DNA from: Cognatilysobacter xinjiangensis
GTDB lineage: Bacteria > Pseudomonadota > Gammaproteobacteria > Xanthomonadales > Xanthomonadaceae
NCBI RefSeq assembly: GCF_014651995.1
Contig: NZ_BMXY01000001.1
Location: forward strand, 62,001-126,000
Direction: 5' to 3'
DNA: 64,000 bases
The notes under the pieces are model-generated. The model ran no database searches and was not told where the DNA came from. It saw only the letters and a list, made by a program, of their open reading frames with translations. Of the stretch, positions 27,697 to 38,600 are shown one piece after another. Numbering within the stretch: position 1 is the stretch's first letter; each line of letters begins with the position of its first letter. Made by a program: the position numbers and the translations under genes.

Positions 27697-28428
27697 ATGG
27701 GTCGTGGTCCCTCGATCGAAGCCCGCAAGAATGCCGTCGATGCCCAGCGCGGCAAGATCTTCACCAAGGTCATCCGCGAGATCGGCGTCGCCGCGCGCAT
27801 GGGCGGCGGCGACCCGGCCGGCAACCCGCGGCTGCGCGCCGCGATCGACCGCGGCCTCGACGTCAACATGTCCAAGGACGTGATCGAGCGCGCGATCAAG
27901 AAGGCCACCGGCGAGCTCGAAGGCGTCACCTACGAGGAAATCCGGTACGAAGGCTATGCGCCCGGCGGCGTCGCGGTGATCGTCGACTGCCTGACCGACA
28001 ACAAGATCCGCACCGTCGCCGACGTCCGCCACGCGTTCTCGAAGTTCGGCGGCAACCTCGGCACCGACGGCTCGGTCGCCTTCATGTTCCACAAGCGCGG
28101 CGTGATCTGGTTCGGCGAGGGCGCGGACGAAGACCGCATCACCGAAGCGGCGATCGAGGCCGGCGCCGACGACGTCGTCGTGTATCCGGAAGACGGCTCG
28201 ATCGACGTGCTCACCTCGCCGGAATCCTTCGCCGAGGTGAAGGCCGCGCTGGAGGCCGCGGGCCTCGCACCGGGCGAGGCGCAGGTGACGATGCGCGCCG
28301 ACAACATGGTCAAGGTCGAGGGCGACACCGCAAGGCAGGTCGCCAAGATGCTGGCGTGGTTCGAGGACATGGACGACGTGCAGCACGTCTATTCCAACGC
28401 CGAGCTCGGCGAGGACGCCTACGCCTGA
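27697..28428 (+). CDS. yebC: YebC/PmpR-family protein
   Basis: The 243-residue protein begins [20 protein letters not shown], the xanthomonad variant of the usual MAGHSKWANI start. The conserved core includes [38 protein letters not shown] and [19 protein letters not shown]. YebC proteins have been described as transcriptional regulators (PmpR) and more recently as translation factors that relieve ribosome stalling. It stands directly before ruvC, as in most gammaproteobacteria, 14 bases away. Confidence 0.95.
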   Translation: MGRGPSIEARKNAVDAQRGKIFTKVIREIGVAARMGGGDPAGNPRLRAAIDRGLDVNMSKDVIERAIKKATGELEGVTYEEIRYEGYAPGGVAVIVDCLTDNKIRTVADVRHAFSKFGGNLGTDGSVAFMFHKRGVIWFGEGADEDRITEAAIEAGADDVVVYPEDGSIDVLTSPESFAEVKAALEAAGLAPGEAQVTMRADNMVKVEGDTARQVAKMLAWFEDMDDVQHVYSNAELGEDAYA

Positions 28429-28442
28429 CGGCGTAGCCCATC

Positions 28443-28970
28443 GTGACCCGCATCCTCGGCATCGACCCGGGCTCGCAGCGCACCGGCGTCGGCTTCGTCG
28501 ACGTCGCGCCCGGCGGCAAGTGCACCTACGTCTCGGCGCATACGCTGAAGCTGCTGGACGCGGAGGATTTCCCGAAGCGCCTGGGCCTTCTGTGCGACGG
28601 GCTGGATGCGCTGATCGACGAGTGGAAGCCCGACCAGGTCGCCATCGAGACCGTCTTCATGGACAAGTCGGCGACCTCGGCGCTCAAACTCGGCCACGCA
28701 CGCGGCGCGGCGATCGCCACCGTGGTGCGTCGCGGCCTGCCGGTCAGCGAGTACGCGCCGCGGCTGATCAAGCAGTCGCTGGTGGGGCGCGGCGCGGCGG
28801 ACAAGCAGCAGGTGCAGCACATGGTGCGGCTGCTTCTGGGCATTCCGGAGCAGAAGCTGCAGGCCGACGCTGGCGACGCGCTCGCGGTGGCGCTCACCCA
28901 TGCGCACATGAGCGCGACCGCCGGGCGCACCGGCATCGACGTGGCCACGCTGCGCCGGCGCGGCGGCTGA
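28443..28970 (+). CDS. ruvC: Holliday junction resolvase RuvC
   Basis: An endonuclease that cuts Holliday junctions as a dimer. The 175 residues start with GTG (reads [18 protein letters not shown]). Asp7 in GIDPG is the first catalytic acid, Glu in [15 protein letters not shown] the second, and the C-terminal [14 protein letters not shown] supplies the others. The gene is close behind yebC. A 159-base spacer without an evident terminator separates it from ruvA. Confidence 0.96.
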   Translation: MTRILGIDPGSQRTGVGFVDVAPGGKCTYVSAHTLKLLDAEDFPKRLGLLCDGLDALIDEWKPDQVAIETVFMDKSATSALKLGHARGAAIATVVRRGLPVSEYAPRLIKQSLVGRGAADKQQVQHMVRLLLGIPEQKLQADAGDALAVALTHAHMSATAGRTGIDVATLRRRGG

Positions 28971-29129
28971 GACGTCGCGCTGCCACCTTGGCCGCGATAG
29001 GCGCACAATGCGCGCCGCCGGATCGCCGGCGGCGGCCCTGACCGGACAGATCGGAATGCGAAAGATCCCGAATGCGGGCCGCCGGCCCGCTTACCCGTAC
29101 CTGGCGGTCATGCGCGTGGAGCGCGCCGC

Positions 29130-29726
29130 ATGATCGGGCGCCTGCGCGGCATCCTCATCCACAAGCAGCCGCCGTGGCTGATGGTGGAAGTGGCCGGGGG
29201 CATCGGCTACGAGCTCGAGGCGCCGATGAGCACGTTCTACGACCTGCCCGAAGCCGGGCGCGAGGTCGTGCTGTTCACGCACTACGCGCAGAAGGAGGAC
29301 GCCGTCGCGCTGTACGGCTTCCTGCGCGAGGGCGAGCGCAGGCTGTTCCGCGACGTGCAGAAGGTGAACGGCATCGGCGCGAAGATCGCGCTGGCCATCC
29401 TGTCGGCGGTCAGCGTCGACGAGTTCGCGCGGCTGGTGCAGGCCGGCGACGTCACCGCGCTCACGCGGATTCCCGGCATCGGCAAGAAGACCGCCGAGCG
29501 CATCGTCGTCGAGCTGCGCGACCGCGCCGCCGACCTCGCCGGTGTCGGCGCGACGCTCGGCGTCAACACCGGGATTCCGGCCGATCCACAGACGGAAGCC
29601 GTCGTCGCCCTGCAGCAGCTGGGCTACAAGCCGGCCGAAGCCGCGCGCATGGCGAAGGACGCCACGCAACCCGGCGACGACACCGCGACCATCATCCGCA
29701 AGGCGCTACAGTCCGCGCTCCGTTGA
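29130..29726 (+). CDS. ruvA: Holliday junction branch migration protein RuvA
   Basis: Junction-binding subunit of the RuvAB motor. The 198 residues start [18 protein letters not shown]. The N-terminal OB-fold is followed by two helix-hairpin-helix motifs ([14 protein letters not shown] and [19 protein letters not shown]), and the C-terminal domain that contacts RuvB lies near residues 150-198. It is separated from ruvB by the potassium transporter kup, unlike E. coli where ruvA and ruvB are adjacent. Confidence 0.96.
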   Translation: MIGRLRGILIHKQPPWLMVEVAGGIGYELEAPMSTFYDLPEAGREVVLFTHYAQKEDAVALYGFLREGERRLFRDVQKVNGIGAKIALAILSAVSVDEFARLVQAGDVTALTRIPGIGKKTAERIVVELRDRAADLAGVGATLGVNTGIPADPQTEAVVALQQLGYKPAEAARMAKDATQPGDDTATIIRKALQSALR

Positions 29727-29750
29727 GCCCGGGACCGCATCAGGATCGTC

Positions 29751-31679
29751 ATGAGCGTATCGGCAAGCAGCGACACTCCGTCCCTTGATGGCGGAAGCGG
29801 GGGGCACGGCCATGCAGGGCTGGCCGCGCTGGTGGTGGGGGCGGTGGGTGTGGTGTTCGGCGACATCGGCACCAGCCCGCTCTACACGATCAAGGAGATG
29901 TTCCATCCGCATTTCGGGCTAACGCCCGACGCGGCCACGGTTAAGGGGCTGCTTTCGCTGGGCTTCTGGTCGTTGATGCTCGTGGTCACGCTGAAGTACG
30001 TGATCGTGATCATGCGCGCCGACAATGACGGCGAGGGCGGCATCATGGCGCTCACCGCTCTTGCGCAACGCAGCTTGCAGAAGGGATCCCGGCTGAGCTA
30101 CGCGGTCGGCATCCTCGGCATCTTCGGTGCGTCGCTGTTCTTCGGCGACGGCATGATCACGCCTCCGGTCACGGTGCTCGGCGCGGTCGAAGGCCTGAAC
30201 GTGATATCGCCGCGGCTCGAGCCCTTCATCATGCCCATCGCGGTGGTGATCCTGTTCGCGCTGTTCGGCTTCCAGCGCTACGGCACGGCGAAGGTCGGCA
30301 AGGCCTTCGGCCCGGTGATGATGACCTGGTTCGTCGTGCTCGCCGGGCTCGGCATCTGGAATATCAGCCACAACCCGTCGGTGCTCACGGCACTGAACCC
30401 CTACTGGGCATGGGTGTTCTTCTCGACGCATGACTGGCACGCCGTGCTGATCCTCGGCGCGGTGGTGCTCACCGTCACCGGTGGCGAGGCGCTGTACGCC
30501 GACATGGGCCACTTCGGCAAACGCCCGATCCGCTGGGGCTGGTTCGGCTTCGTGCTGCCCGCGCTCGTCCTCAACTACTACGGCCAGGGCGCCGTGCTGC
30601 TGCGCACGCCCGCGGCGATCGAAAACCCGTTCTATATGGCGGTGCCCGGCTGGGCGCAGGTGCCGATGCTCGGACTCGCCACGCTCGCGGCCGCGATCGC
30701 CTCGCAGGCAGTGATCACCGGCGCGTTCTCCGTGACGCGGCAGGCGGTTCAGCTCGGCTACCTGCCGCGCCTGTCGATCCGCCATACCTCACGCGAAACG
30801 ATCGGCCAGATCTACGTGCCGTCGATCAATTGGATGCTGCTGATCGCGACCATCGTGCTCACGCTGTCCTTCCAGTCGACCACCAACCTCGCCACGGCCT
30901 ACGGCCTGTCGGTGACCGGCACGATGCTGATCGACACGCTCCTGCTGGCCGTGGTGGCGTGGATCCGCTGGCCCGATGCGCGGAAGTGGATACTGCCGCT
31001 GTGCGGGCTGTTCCTGCTGATCGACCTGGCGTTCCTGATCGCCAATGGCGCCAAGCTGCTGACCGGTATCGGCGCATGGGTACCTCTGCTGATCGGTGTC
31101 AGCGCATTCACGATGATGCGCACCTGGCGGCGTGGCCGCGCGCTGCTGCACGAGGAAGTACGCAAGGAGGGCATCCAGCTCGACGTCTTCCTGCCAGGCC
31201 TGATGCTGTCGCCGCCGGTGCGGGTGCCCGGCACGGCCGTGTTCATGACGGCCGATCGCGGCGTGGTGCCGCAGGCCTTCATGCACAACCTCAAACACAA
31301 CAAGGTGCTGCACGAGCGCAACGTTTTCCTGACCGTGGAGACGCTCACCATCCCGATCGCACCCAGGGAAAAGCGCCTGAAGATCGAGTCGATCGGCGAG
31401 GACTTCTACCGCGTGACCATCAAGTACGGCTTCATGGAGACGCCCGATGTCCCGCTGGCGCTGATGCGCTCCTGCGACCGCGGTGGCATCCATTTCGACC
31501 CCATGGAAACCACGTACTTCGCCAGCCGCGAGACGATCGTCGGCAGCAAGCACCGGGGCATGCCGCTCTGGCGCGACAAGCTGTTCGCGCTGATGCACCG
31601 CAACGCTGCGCCGGCCACCACGTTCTTCCGCATTCCGGGCAACCGCCTGGTCGAGCTGGGTGCGCAGGTCGAGATCTGA
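29751..31679 (+). CDS. kup: Low-affinity potassium transporter Kup
   Basis: A KUP-family K+:H+ symporter in the inner membrane. The 642 residues carry about twelve hydrophobic segments in the first 440, with the family signature [18 protein letters not shown] near residues 36-53 and the acidic stretch [15 protein letters not shown]. The cytoplasmic C-terminal part (about 450-642) is typical, ending LGAQVEI. The gene lies between ruvA and ruvB, 24 bases after ruvA, so it may be co-transcribed with ruvCA. Growth-linked potassium uptake is its expected role. Confidence 0.95.
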   Translation: MSVSASSDTPSLDGGSGGHGHAGLAALVVGAVGVVFGDIGTSPLYTIKEMFHPHFGLTPDAATVKGLLSLGFWSLMLVVTLKYVIVIMRADNDGEGGIMALTALAQRSLQKGSRLSYAVGILGIFGASLFFGDGMITPPVTVLGAVEGLNVISPRLEPFIMPIAVVILFALFGFQRYGTAKVGKAFGPVMMTWFVVLAGLGIWNISHNPSVLTALNPYWAWVFFSTHDWHAVLILGAVVLTVTGGEALYADMGHFGKRPIRWGWFGFVLPALVLNYYGQGAVLLRTPAAIENPFYMAVPGWAQVPMLGLATLAAAIASQAVITGAFSVTRQAVQLGYLPRLSIRHTSRETIGQIYVPSINWMLLIATIVLTLSFQSTTNLATAYGLSVTGTMLIDTLLLAVVAWIRWPDARKWILPLCGLFLLIDLAFLIANGAKLLTGIGAWVPLLIGVSAFTMMRTWRRGRALLHEEVRKEGIQLDVFLPGLMLSPPVRVPGTAVFMTADRGVVPQAFMHNLKHNKVLHERNVFLTVETLTIPIAPREKRLKIESIGEDFYRVTIKYGFMETPDVPLALMRSCDRGGIHFDPMETTYFASRETIVGSKHRGMPLWRDKLFALMHRNAAPATTFFRIPGNRLVELGAQVEI

Positions 31680-31708
31680 GGCGTCGCACCGGGTGATCCA
31701 CAGCGGGC

Positions 31709-31714
31709 CATAAT
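31709..31714 (+). promoter_or_regulatory. -10 box positioned for a leaderless ruvB transcript
   Basis: CATAAT ends exactly 6 bases before the ruvB ATG and no ribosome-binding site precedes the codon. The spacing equals that seen at yheS, queE and the 40441 gene. Confidence 0.5.
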
Positions 31715-31720
31715 CAACGC

Positions 31721-32755
<1,035 letters not shown>

Positions 32756-32829
32756 GCGCCGCGGTTCGAAGCGGCCGTCGACTGAACCCCGCGCGAACCG
32801 CGCGGTCGAACGGGTGCGCGCACGGCGGG

Positions 32830-32835
32830 TAGACT
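32830..32835 (+). promoter_or_regulatory. Candidate -10 box for the ybgC-tolQRA operon
   Basis: TAGACT lies 30 bases before the ybgC ATG; the predicted leader is about 23 nt and contains CGGA near the start codon. No -35 is recognised. Confidence 0.35.
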
Positions 32836-32864
32836 GGCGCGCCCCGCCGCACCGAACGGAACGC

Positions 32865-33269
32865 ATGTTCAGCCTGCCGGTCCGCATCTATTGGGAAGAC
32901 ACCGACGCCGGTGGCGTCGTCTACCACGCGCAGTACGTGGCCTTCATGGAGCGCGCGCGTTCGGAGTGGATGCGCGCGAACGGCCACGGGCAGGAGTCGC
33001 TGCGCCAGGCCGGCATGGTGTTCGCGGTGCGCGCGATGACCGTCGACTTCCTCAAGCCCGCGCGCCTCGACGATGCGCTCGAGGTGACCGCCGCGCTCGC
33101 CGAATGCCGCCGCGCCAGCCTCGTGTTCCGCCAGGAAGTGCTGCGCGGCGGGGAACGCCTGCTCGCCGCCACGGTCAGAATCGCCGCGCTCGACGCCGCG
33201 ACGTTCCGTCCCGCTCCCATTCCCCCCGGGCTGCACGCGCAGCTCGCCGCCCTGCAAAGCCCGACCTGA
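32865..33269 (+). CDS. ybgC: Tol-Pal system acyl-CoA thioesterase YbgC
   Basis: A hot-dog-fold thioesterase of 134 residues, first gene of the Tol-Pal operon. It starts MFSLPVRIYWEDTDAGGVVYH; the motif YWEDTDAGGVVYHAQY contains the catalytic Asp and the DTDAGG signature. The body (FMERARSEWMRANG, VDFLKPARLDDALEV) is typical of YbgC. In E. coli it acts on acyl-CoA or acyl carrier protein at the membrane, and its envelope role is uncertain. Confidence 0.94.
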   Translation: MFSLPVRIYWEDTDAGGVVYHAQYVAFMERARSEWMRANGHGQESLRQAGMVFAVRAMTVDFLKPARLDDALEVTAALAECRRASLVFRQEVLRGGERLLAATVRIAALDAATFRPAPIPPGLHAQLAALQSPT

Positions 33270-33358
33270 CAGGTCCGCGTCACGGACCGGAGATCCCGCA
33301 TGACCGCATCGCCATCCCCGCGCACGTCCGCTTCCTGCTACCGCCCGGAGGCCGCCCG

Positions 33359-34162
33359 ATGAGCGCGCTGTCGCTGATGCTGCAGTCGAGCCCGAGCGCG
33401 CTGCCCGACGCCGCGCCGATCGAGGCGCAGCCGCTTTCGGACGCGGCGCAGGCCGCGGGCGACGTGGCCGCCGCGGTGCCGGCGAATTCGCTCGACCTGC
33501 TCGACCTGGTGCTCAAGGCCAGCATCCCGGTGCAGCTGATCATGCTGCTGCTGGTGGTGGCCTCGATCGCCTCGTGGGTGATCATCTTCCGCAAGGCCGC
33601 GCTGCTGCGTCGCGCCAAGCGCGAGGCCGAGCAATTCGAGGAGCGTTTCTGGTCGGGCGCCGAGCTCGGCAAGCTCTACGAGGGCGCGTCCTCGCGCGGC
33701 CGCGACGTCGGCGGCATGGAAGCGATCTTCGAAGCCGGCTTCCGCGACTTCAACCGCCTGCGCCAGCGCCGCGGCGCCGATTCCGACGCGCAGCTGGAAG
33801 CCGCGCAGCGCGGCATGCGCGCGACCGCCTCGCGCGAACTCGATTCGCTGGAGCACAACCTCGAACTGCTCGCCAACATCGGCTCGACGTCGCCGTACAT
33901 CGGTCTGGTCGGTACCGTGTTCGGCATCATGGTGACGATGCATTCGCTGCTCGCCAGTTCGCAGCAGGTGGGCATCAAGGACGTCGCGCCGGGCATTTCC
34001 GAGGCGCTGCTCGCCACCGCGATGGGCCTGTTCGTCGCCATCCCCGCGGTCTGGGCCTACAACCGCTTCGCTACCGCGGTGGAGCGGCTCGCGACGCGCT
34101 ACGAGGCCTTCGCCGAGGAGTTCTCGTCGATCCTGCAGCGGCAGTCGCACTTGGAAGGCTGA
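33359..34162 (+). CDS. tolQ: TolQ, proton-channel component of Tol-Pal
   Basis: Inner-membrane subunit of the TolQRA motor that keeps the outer membrane constricted during division. The ATG at 33359 is set by GGAGG at 33347-33351. The 267 residues include an N-terminal hydrophilic extension of about 45 residues (absent from E. coli), a first membrane segment near 55-75 (IPVQLIMLLLVVASIASWVI), and the MotA/ExbB region with GSTSPYIGLVGTVFGIM and LLATAMGLFVAIPAVWAYN. Three membrane segments are expected. Confidence 0.95.
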   Translation: MSALSLMLQSSPSALPDAAPIEAQPLSDAAQAAGDVAAAVPANSLDLLDLVLKASIPVQLIMLLLVVASIASWVIIFRKAALLRRAKREAEQFEERFWSGAELGKLYEGASSRGRDVGGMEAIFEAGFRDFNRLRQRRGADSDAQLEAAQRGMRATASRELDSLEHNLELLANIGSTSPYIGLVGTVFGIMVTMHSLLASSQQVGIKDVAPGISEALLATAMGLFVAIPAVWAYNRFATAVERLATRYEAFAEEFSSILQRQSHLEG

Positions 34163-34165
34163 GCC

Positions 34166-34603
34166 ATGTCGCTCTCGCTCAGGCGGCATCGCCGCCGCAA
34201 GCTCAAGTCCGAGATTAACGTCGTGCCGTACATCGACGTGATGCTCGTGCTGCTGATCATCTTCATGATCACCGCACCGCTGTTGAACCTCGGCGTGGAC
34301 GTGAACCTGCCGAAGTCGAACGCGAAGTCGCTGCAGCAGAAATCGGACCCGGTGGTGGTGCAGGTCGATGCCGAGGGCAACTACTTCCTCGCGGTGAAGG
34401 CCGGCAGCAACGAGGCGGTCACGCGCGAGGAACTGCGCTCGAGGCTCGCGGCGATCGTCGCGCAGAACAACGAGGCGCAGGTGCTGATCGGTGCCGACGC
34501 GACCGCGAGCTACCAGACGGTGACCACCGCGATCGACCAGCTCAAGGCGGCCGGCGTGCAGAAGGTGTCGCTGATCAGCTCGCCCGAGGGCAAGTCGAAG
34601 TGA
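34166..34603 (+). CDS. tolR: TolR, ExbD-like component of Tol-Pal
   Basis: The 145-residue single-pass protein of the Tol motor starts MSLSLRRHRRRKLKSEINVV. The membrane segment VVPYIDVMLVLLIIFMITAP contains the Asp thought to bind the proton. The periplasmic domain (residues about 50-145) is typical. It begins 3 bases after tolQ, and its stop overlaps tolA as GTGA. Confidence 0.95.
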   Translation: MSLSLRRHRRRKLKSEINVVPYIDVMLVLLIIFMITAPLLNLGVDVNLPKSNAKSLQQKSDPVVVQVDAEGNYFLAVKAGSNEAVTREELRSRLAAIVAQNNEAQVLIGADATASYQTVTTAIDQLKAAGVQKVSLISSPEGKSK

Positions 34604-35544
34604 GGACCCGCCCGACCGACGACGCGAGCGCCATCGCGCTGGCGGTCGCGCTGCATCTGGGCCTCGCCGCGCTGCTGTGGCTGGCGATGCGCCCGAGCGA
34701 TGCCGTGCAGGCCAGCGCTGGTGGCATCGCGGCGGACGTCGTCGCGGTGGGCGACCTGTCGGCGGCGATGCAGCGCACGCTGCGCGACCGGCCCGAGCCG
34801 GTGGAGGAACCCGTCGAGGAACCGCTGCCCGAGCCGCTGCCGGACGAGCCGGAGCCGCAGCCGGAGGTCGTGCCGCCGCCCGCGCAGCCCGAGCCGCAGG
34901 TGCAACTGCCGCAGCCGGAAGCCGTCGAGCAGGAAGAAGTGGTCGACACGCCGACGCCGGTGAAGGCCACCGAGACCAAGGTGCAGGAAGCGAAGAACCG
35001 CCAGCGCCAGGCCGAGCTCGACCGCATCGCGCAGGCCAAGGCGCAGGCCGATGCGAAGGCGAAGGCCGACGCGGCGAGGGAGGTCGAGCAGAGGCGCATC
35101 GCCGCCGAACGCGAGAAGCAGCTCAACGAGATCCGCCAGCGGCGCGCCGCGGCATCGCGCGCGGCAATCGCGGCCGAGCAGCGCCTCGCGCAGCTCACCG
35201 CGCCGCGCTCGGGCGGCAGCCCGACGCCGGGGCCGGGTGCGGCGTCAGCCGGTGCGGGCGACGATGACGGCCTCCGGGCCCGTTACGCGGCAGCCCTGCA
35301 GGAGGCAATCCGCTCGAAGTGGACGCGTCCGGATAACGTGCAGTCGGGGTCGCTGTGCCGTCTTGTGATCCGACAGTTGCCCGGCGGCGAAGTGATGGAC
35401 GTGCAGGTGAGTTCCCCCTGCAGTTACGACGACCTCGGACAGCGCTCTATTGAGGCGGCAGTCCGAAAGGCGCAGCCGCTGCCCTATACCGGCTTCGAGA
35501 AGGTGTTCGAGCGCACGCTGATCCTCAATTTCCGAGCACCCTGA
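34600..35544 (+). CDS. tolA: TolA, periplasm-spanning protein of Tol-Pal
   Basis: Start GTG (reads RTRPTDDASAIALAVALHLG), overlapping tolR by 4 bases. Residues about 12-32 form the single membrane anchor. A Pro/Glu-rich stretch (roughly 65-110) and a Lys/Ala/Arg-rich helix (115-200, AQAKAQADAKAKADAAREVE) follow, then a C-terminal globular domain (about 225-314, with SLCRLVIRQLPGGEVMDVQV) that contacts TolB, Pal and porins. The length of 314 is shorter than E. coli TolA (421) but normal for xanthomonads. TolB follows after 163 bases of AT-richer DNA. Confidence 0.93.
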   Translation: MRTRPTDDASAIALAVALHLGLAALLWLAMRPSDAVQASAGGIAADVVAVGDLSAAMQRTLRDRPEPVEEPVEEPLPEPLPDEPEPQPEVVPPPAQPEPQVQLPQPEAVEQEEVVDTPTPVKATETKVQEAKNRQRQAELDRIAQAKAQADAKAKADAAREVEQRRIAAEREKQLNEIRQRRAAASRAAIAAEQRLAQLTAPRSGGSPTPGPGAASAGAGDDDGLRARYAAALQEAIRSKWTRPDNVQSGSLCRLVIRQLPGGEVMDVQVSSPCSYDDLGQRSIEAAVRKAQPLPYTGFEKVFERTLILNFRAP

Positions 35545-35707
35545 GCCCGGCCAAGCCTGCGTTTTCGACGGGTGCAAGGCTTCGCGCGCCACGGGCGGCG
35601 ATGTACACGGCACGAAGCGACCGTCAATTAGCTAAACGATTCAGCTGTGAGCTAGGATTCACGAACGGTCTGTTAACAGTACGCAGCCCTGTGTACTGAG
35701 GTGTCCG

Positions 35708-37015
35708 ATGAATCGTCTGCTCCGCCTCCTCGCTGGTGTCTTCGCCTGCATGCTGCCGCTGATGGCCGCCGCGCAGCAGCAGGGGCTGGAAATCGACATC
35801 GTCGGCGGCAACGCGGCCGCGCTGCCGATCGCCGTGGTGCCGTTCCAGAACGGTACCGGTCCGTCCGACGTGGCTTCGATCGTCGCCGCCGACCTCAACC
35901 GCTCCGGCCAGTTCAAGTCGCTGCCCGTCGAGAGCCTGCCCGAGCGCCCCGCGCGCAGCGAAGAGGTGAACTACCCGGCCTGGCGCGCGATCAACCAGGA
36001 CTACGTCGTCGTCGGCCGCGTGCTCGACGCCGGCGGTGGCGGCTTCCGCGTCGAGTACGAGCTGCTCGACGTCGCCAAGCAGATGCGCCTGCTCGGCTTC
36101 GCGATGACCGCGCGTAGTGGCCAGATGCGCGACGTGGCGCACCAGATCGCCGATGCCATCTACGAGAAGATCACCGGCGTGCGCGGCGCGTTCTACACGC
36201 GCATCGCCTACGTCACCCAGACCGGCGCCGGCAACTCGGCGCGTTACGCGCTGGTCGTCGCCGACAGCGACGGCTGGAACCCGCAGACGGTGGTGCGCTC
36301 GACCGAGCCGCTGATGTCGCCCTCGTGGAGCCCCGACGGCGCGCGCATCGCCTACGTCGGCTTCGAGGGTGGCAACTCGGCCATCTATATCCAGACCATC
36401 GCCAGCGGCGCGCGCGAGAAGATCGCGCACTTCCGCGGCATCAACGGCTCGCCCGAGTTCTCGCCGGACGGCCGCCGCATCGCGATGACGCTGTCGCGTT
36501 CGGGCAACCCCGAAATCTACGTGATGGACCTCGGCAGCCGCGCGCTGACGCAGGTCACCAACCACTTTTCGATCGATACCGAGCCGACCTGGAGCGCCGA
36601 CGGCTCACGCCTGTACTTCACCTCCGACCGTGGCGGCCGCCCGCAGATCTACCAGGTGTCGGCCAGCGGCGGCAGCGCCTCGCGCCTGACCTTCCAGGGC
36701 AGCTACAACGCGAGCGCCACCGTCTCCTACGACGGCAAGAAGATCGCCACCGCGCAGGGCGCCGGCAACACCTACCGCATCGCGCTGATGGACTCCTCCC
36801 TCGGCAGCGCGCGCTGGAGCCTGCTCTCGCCGGGCAACCTCGATGAATCCCCGAGCTTCGCGCCGAATGCCAGCATGCTGGTCTATGCCGCGCGCGAAGG
36901 CGGCCGTGGCGTGCTGTACGCCGTCTCGGCCGATGCACGCGTTCGCCAGCGTCTGGTTCTCGCCGACGGCGACGTGCGCGAGCCCGCGTGGGGCCCCTAC
37001 CGCACGCCGCGTTGA
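35708..37015 (+). CDS. tolB: TolB, periplasmic beta-propeller
   Basis: A secreted protein of 435 residues that binds Pal and TolA. A Sec signal ends near AAAQQQ (residues 20-25). The N-terminal domain ([19 protein letters not shown]) is followed by a six-bladed propeller with repeats such as [33 protein letters not shown] and [20 protein letters not shown]. It is separated from tolA by 163 bases with locally low GC (35620-35700), which may carry a separate promoter; no clear pair of boxes could be chosen. Confidence 0.96.
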   Translation: MNRLLRLLAGVFACMLPLMAAAQQQGLEIDIVGGNAAALPIAVVPFQNGTGPSDVASIVAADLNRSGQFKSLPVESLPERPARSEEVNYPAWRAINQDYVVVGRVLDAGGGGFRVEYELLDVAKQMRLLGFAMTARSGQMRDVAHQIADAIYEKITGVRGAFYTRIAYVTQTGAGNSARYALVVADSDGWNPQTVVRSTEPLMSPSWSPDGARIAYVGFEGGNSAIYIQTIASGAREKIAHFRGINGSPEFSPDGRRIAMTLSRSGNPEIYVMDLGSRALTQVTNHFSIDTEPTWSADGSRLYFTSDRGGRPQIYQVSASGGSASRLTFQGSYNASATVSYDGKKIATAQGAGNTYRIALMDSSLGSARWSLLSPGNLDESPSFAPNASMLVYAAREGGRGVLYAVSADARVRQRLVLADGDVREPAWGPYRTPR

Positions 37016-37062
37016 GCGTCGTGAGCCGCAGTCCGACTGATTCGCCAACAGAGGAACGACCC

Positions 37063-37587
37063 ATGAACGTCAACTCCGCCAGCAAGGTCCTGATCGTCGC
37101 CGCCATGTGCACCCTCGCCATGGCCTGCTCGAAGAAGGTCAAGGAAGTGCCGCCGACCGACACCACCGGCACCACCACCACCGTGCCGAGCACCACCGGC
37201 CCGACCGGCGCCGGCATGTACGGCCCGAACGACCTCGATACCGACAGCTGCCTGCGCCAGCGCACGGTCTACTTCGACCTCGACCAGGACGCGCTGAAGC
37301 CGGAGTTCCAGGCGATCGTGAACTGCCACGCCAAGTACCTCCGCGACCGTCCGTCCTCGCGCATGACGCTCGACGGCCACGCCGACGAGCGCGGCAGCCG
37401 CGACTACAACATGGCCCTCGGCGAGCGCCGCGGCAATGCCGTGTCGTCGGCGATGCAGGCTGCCGGCGGCTCGGGCTCGCAGATCACCGTCAACAGCTAC
37501 GGCGAAGAGAAGCCGGTCTGCACGGACTCGGGCGAGGACTGCTGGTCGAAGAACCGCCGCGTCGAAATCAGCTACAGCGCGCGCTGA
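37063..37587 (+). CDS. pal: Pal, peptidoglycan-associated lipoprotein
   Basis: An outer-membrane lipoprotein that anchors the Tol complex to peptidoglycan. The 174 residues start MNVNSASKVLIVAAMCTLAM with lipobox LAMAC (Cys22) and a GAGGA site 8 bases before the ATG. A Thr/Pro-rich linker precedes the OmpA domain: TVYFDLDQDALKPEFQAIV, LDGHADERGSRDYNMALGE, and RRVEI near the end. Asp and Arg in the DERGS segment contact diaminopimelate. The strongest terminator in the window follows. Confidence 0.95.
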   Translation: MNVNSASKVLIVAAMCTLAMACSKKVKEVPPTDTTGTTTTVPSTTGPTGAGMYGPNDLDTDSCLRQRTVYFDLDQDALKPEFQAIVNCHAKYLRDRPSSRMTLDGHADERGSRDYNMALGERRGNAVSSAMQAAGGSGSQITVNSYGEEKPVCTDSGEDCWSKNRRVEISYSAR

Positions 37588-37607
37588 TCGACCTCGCGTC
37601 GAACACG

Positions 37608-37641
37608 AGGCGGGTCGCTCCGGCGGCCCGCCTTTTTTTTT
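37608..37641 (+). terminator. Strong rho-independent terminator after pal
   Basis: An 11-bp stem (AGGCGGGTCGC with GCGGCCCGCCT, one T-G pair) has a 4-nt loop and nine consecutive T. It separates pal from cpoB. Confidence 0.92.
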
Positions 37642-37716
37642 GGCGTTCATCGACGCGACAGCCGGCCACCGCGGGCGCCCGGGCATACTCGACGTCGAAC
37701 AACCAGGGGACATCGC

Positions 37717-38538
37717 ATGACCCAGTACCGCATGCTGGCCGCGTCGGTGGCCGTCGCGCTCGCGACACTCGCATCGCCCGCCATGGCCCAGCGCGCCAGC
37801 CTCGCCGACCGCGTCGCCGCGCTGGAGCAGCGCGCCGCCAATCCGCAGCAGACGCTCGACCTGATCAACCAGATCAACCAGCTGCGCACCGAAGTGCAGA
37901 GCCTGCGCGCGCAGATCGAGGAGCTCGAGCAGACCAACGAGAAGCTGCGCGCGACCTCGCGCAGCCAGTACCTCGACGTCGATGGCCGCCTGCAGCGCCT
38001 GGAGGGCGCGGGCACTGCTGCGCCACGCTCGGTTACGCCGGCGGTGACTCCGGTCGCGCCGGTAGCGTCCACCACCGCGGCGCCCAAGCCGCCCGCCGCC
38101 ACGTCGAAGCCCGCCACGCCCGCACCGCGCCCCGCCGCAGGCAGCGCGACGCCCACCGGCGCGGAACTCGCCGCCTACAACACCGCATTCGATGCCTTGA
38201 AGGCCGGCCGCTATGCGGATGCCTCGCGCCTGTTCGCCGATTTCGTCGATCGCTACCCGGGCGGCGTCTACGCGCCGAACGCGCTGTACTGGCTGGGCGA
38301 GAGCTACTACGCGACGCGCAACTACGAGCTTGCGGTCGAGCCGTTCGCCCAGCTGCTGGACCGCTTCCCCACGCACGACAAGGCGCCCGGCGCGCTGCTC
38401 AAGCTCGGCCTGACGCGCCTGAACATGCGGCAGGACGACGCTGCGCGCACTGCGTTCGCCGGCGTGGTCGAGCGCTATCCGGGCACCGACGCCGCGCGCT
38501 CGGCCAGCGACCGGCTGCGCGCCATGGGCGCACGCTGA
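37717..38538 (+). CDS. cpoB: CpoB (YbgF), Tol-associated cell-division coordinator
   Basis: A periplasmic TPR protein of 273 residues that links Tol-Pal to PBP1B-driven wall synthesis in E. coli. The signal peptide ends near SPAMAQ. A trimerisation coiled coil (residues about 35-85, LRTEVQSLRAQIEELEQTNE), an Ala/Pro/Thr linker and C-terminal TPRs (YNTAFDALKAGRYADASRLF, LYWLGESYYATRNYELAVE) follow in the family order. It is transcriptionally separated from pal by a terminator, so it needs its own promoter. CATACT in the spacer is a weak -10 candidate. Confidence 0.93.
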   Translation: MTQYRMLAASVAVALATLASPAMAQRASLADRVAALEQRAANPQQTLDLINQINQLRTEVQSLRAQIEELEQTNEKLRATSRSQYLDVDGRLQRLEGAGTAAPRSVTPAVTPVAPVASTTAAPKPPAATSKPATPAPRPAAGSATPTGAELAAYNTAFDALKAGRYADASRLFADFVDRYPGGVYAPNALYWLGESYYATRNYELAVEPFAQLLDRFPTHDKAPGALLKLGLTRLNMRQDDAARTAFAGVVERYPGTDAARSASDRLRAMGAR

Positions 38539-38588
38539 CGGGCTGAACCGTTGCGGGCGGCATCGGGCGGCCCGGTGGGGCGGGGCGG

Positions 38589-38594
38589 TAAAAT
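38589..38594 (+). promoter_or_regulatory. -10 box positioned for a leaderless queE transcript
   Basis: TAAAAT is followed by 6 bases and then the queE ATG. There is no Shine-Dalgarno sequence. This is the best -10 match of the group. Confidence 0.55.
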
Positions 38595-38600
38595 CGCCCG

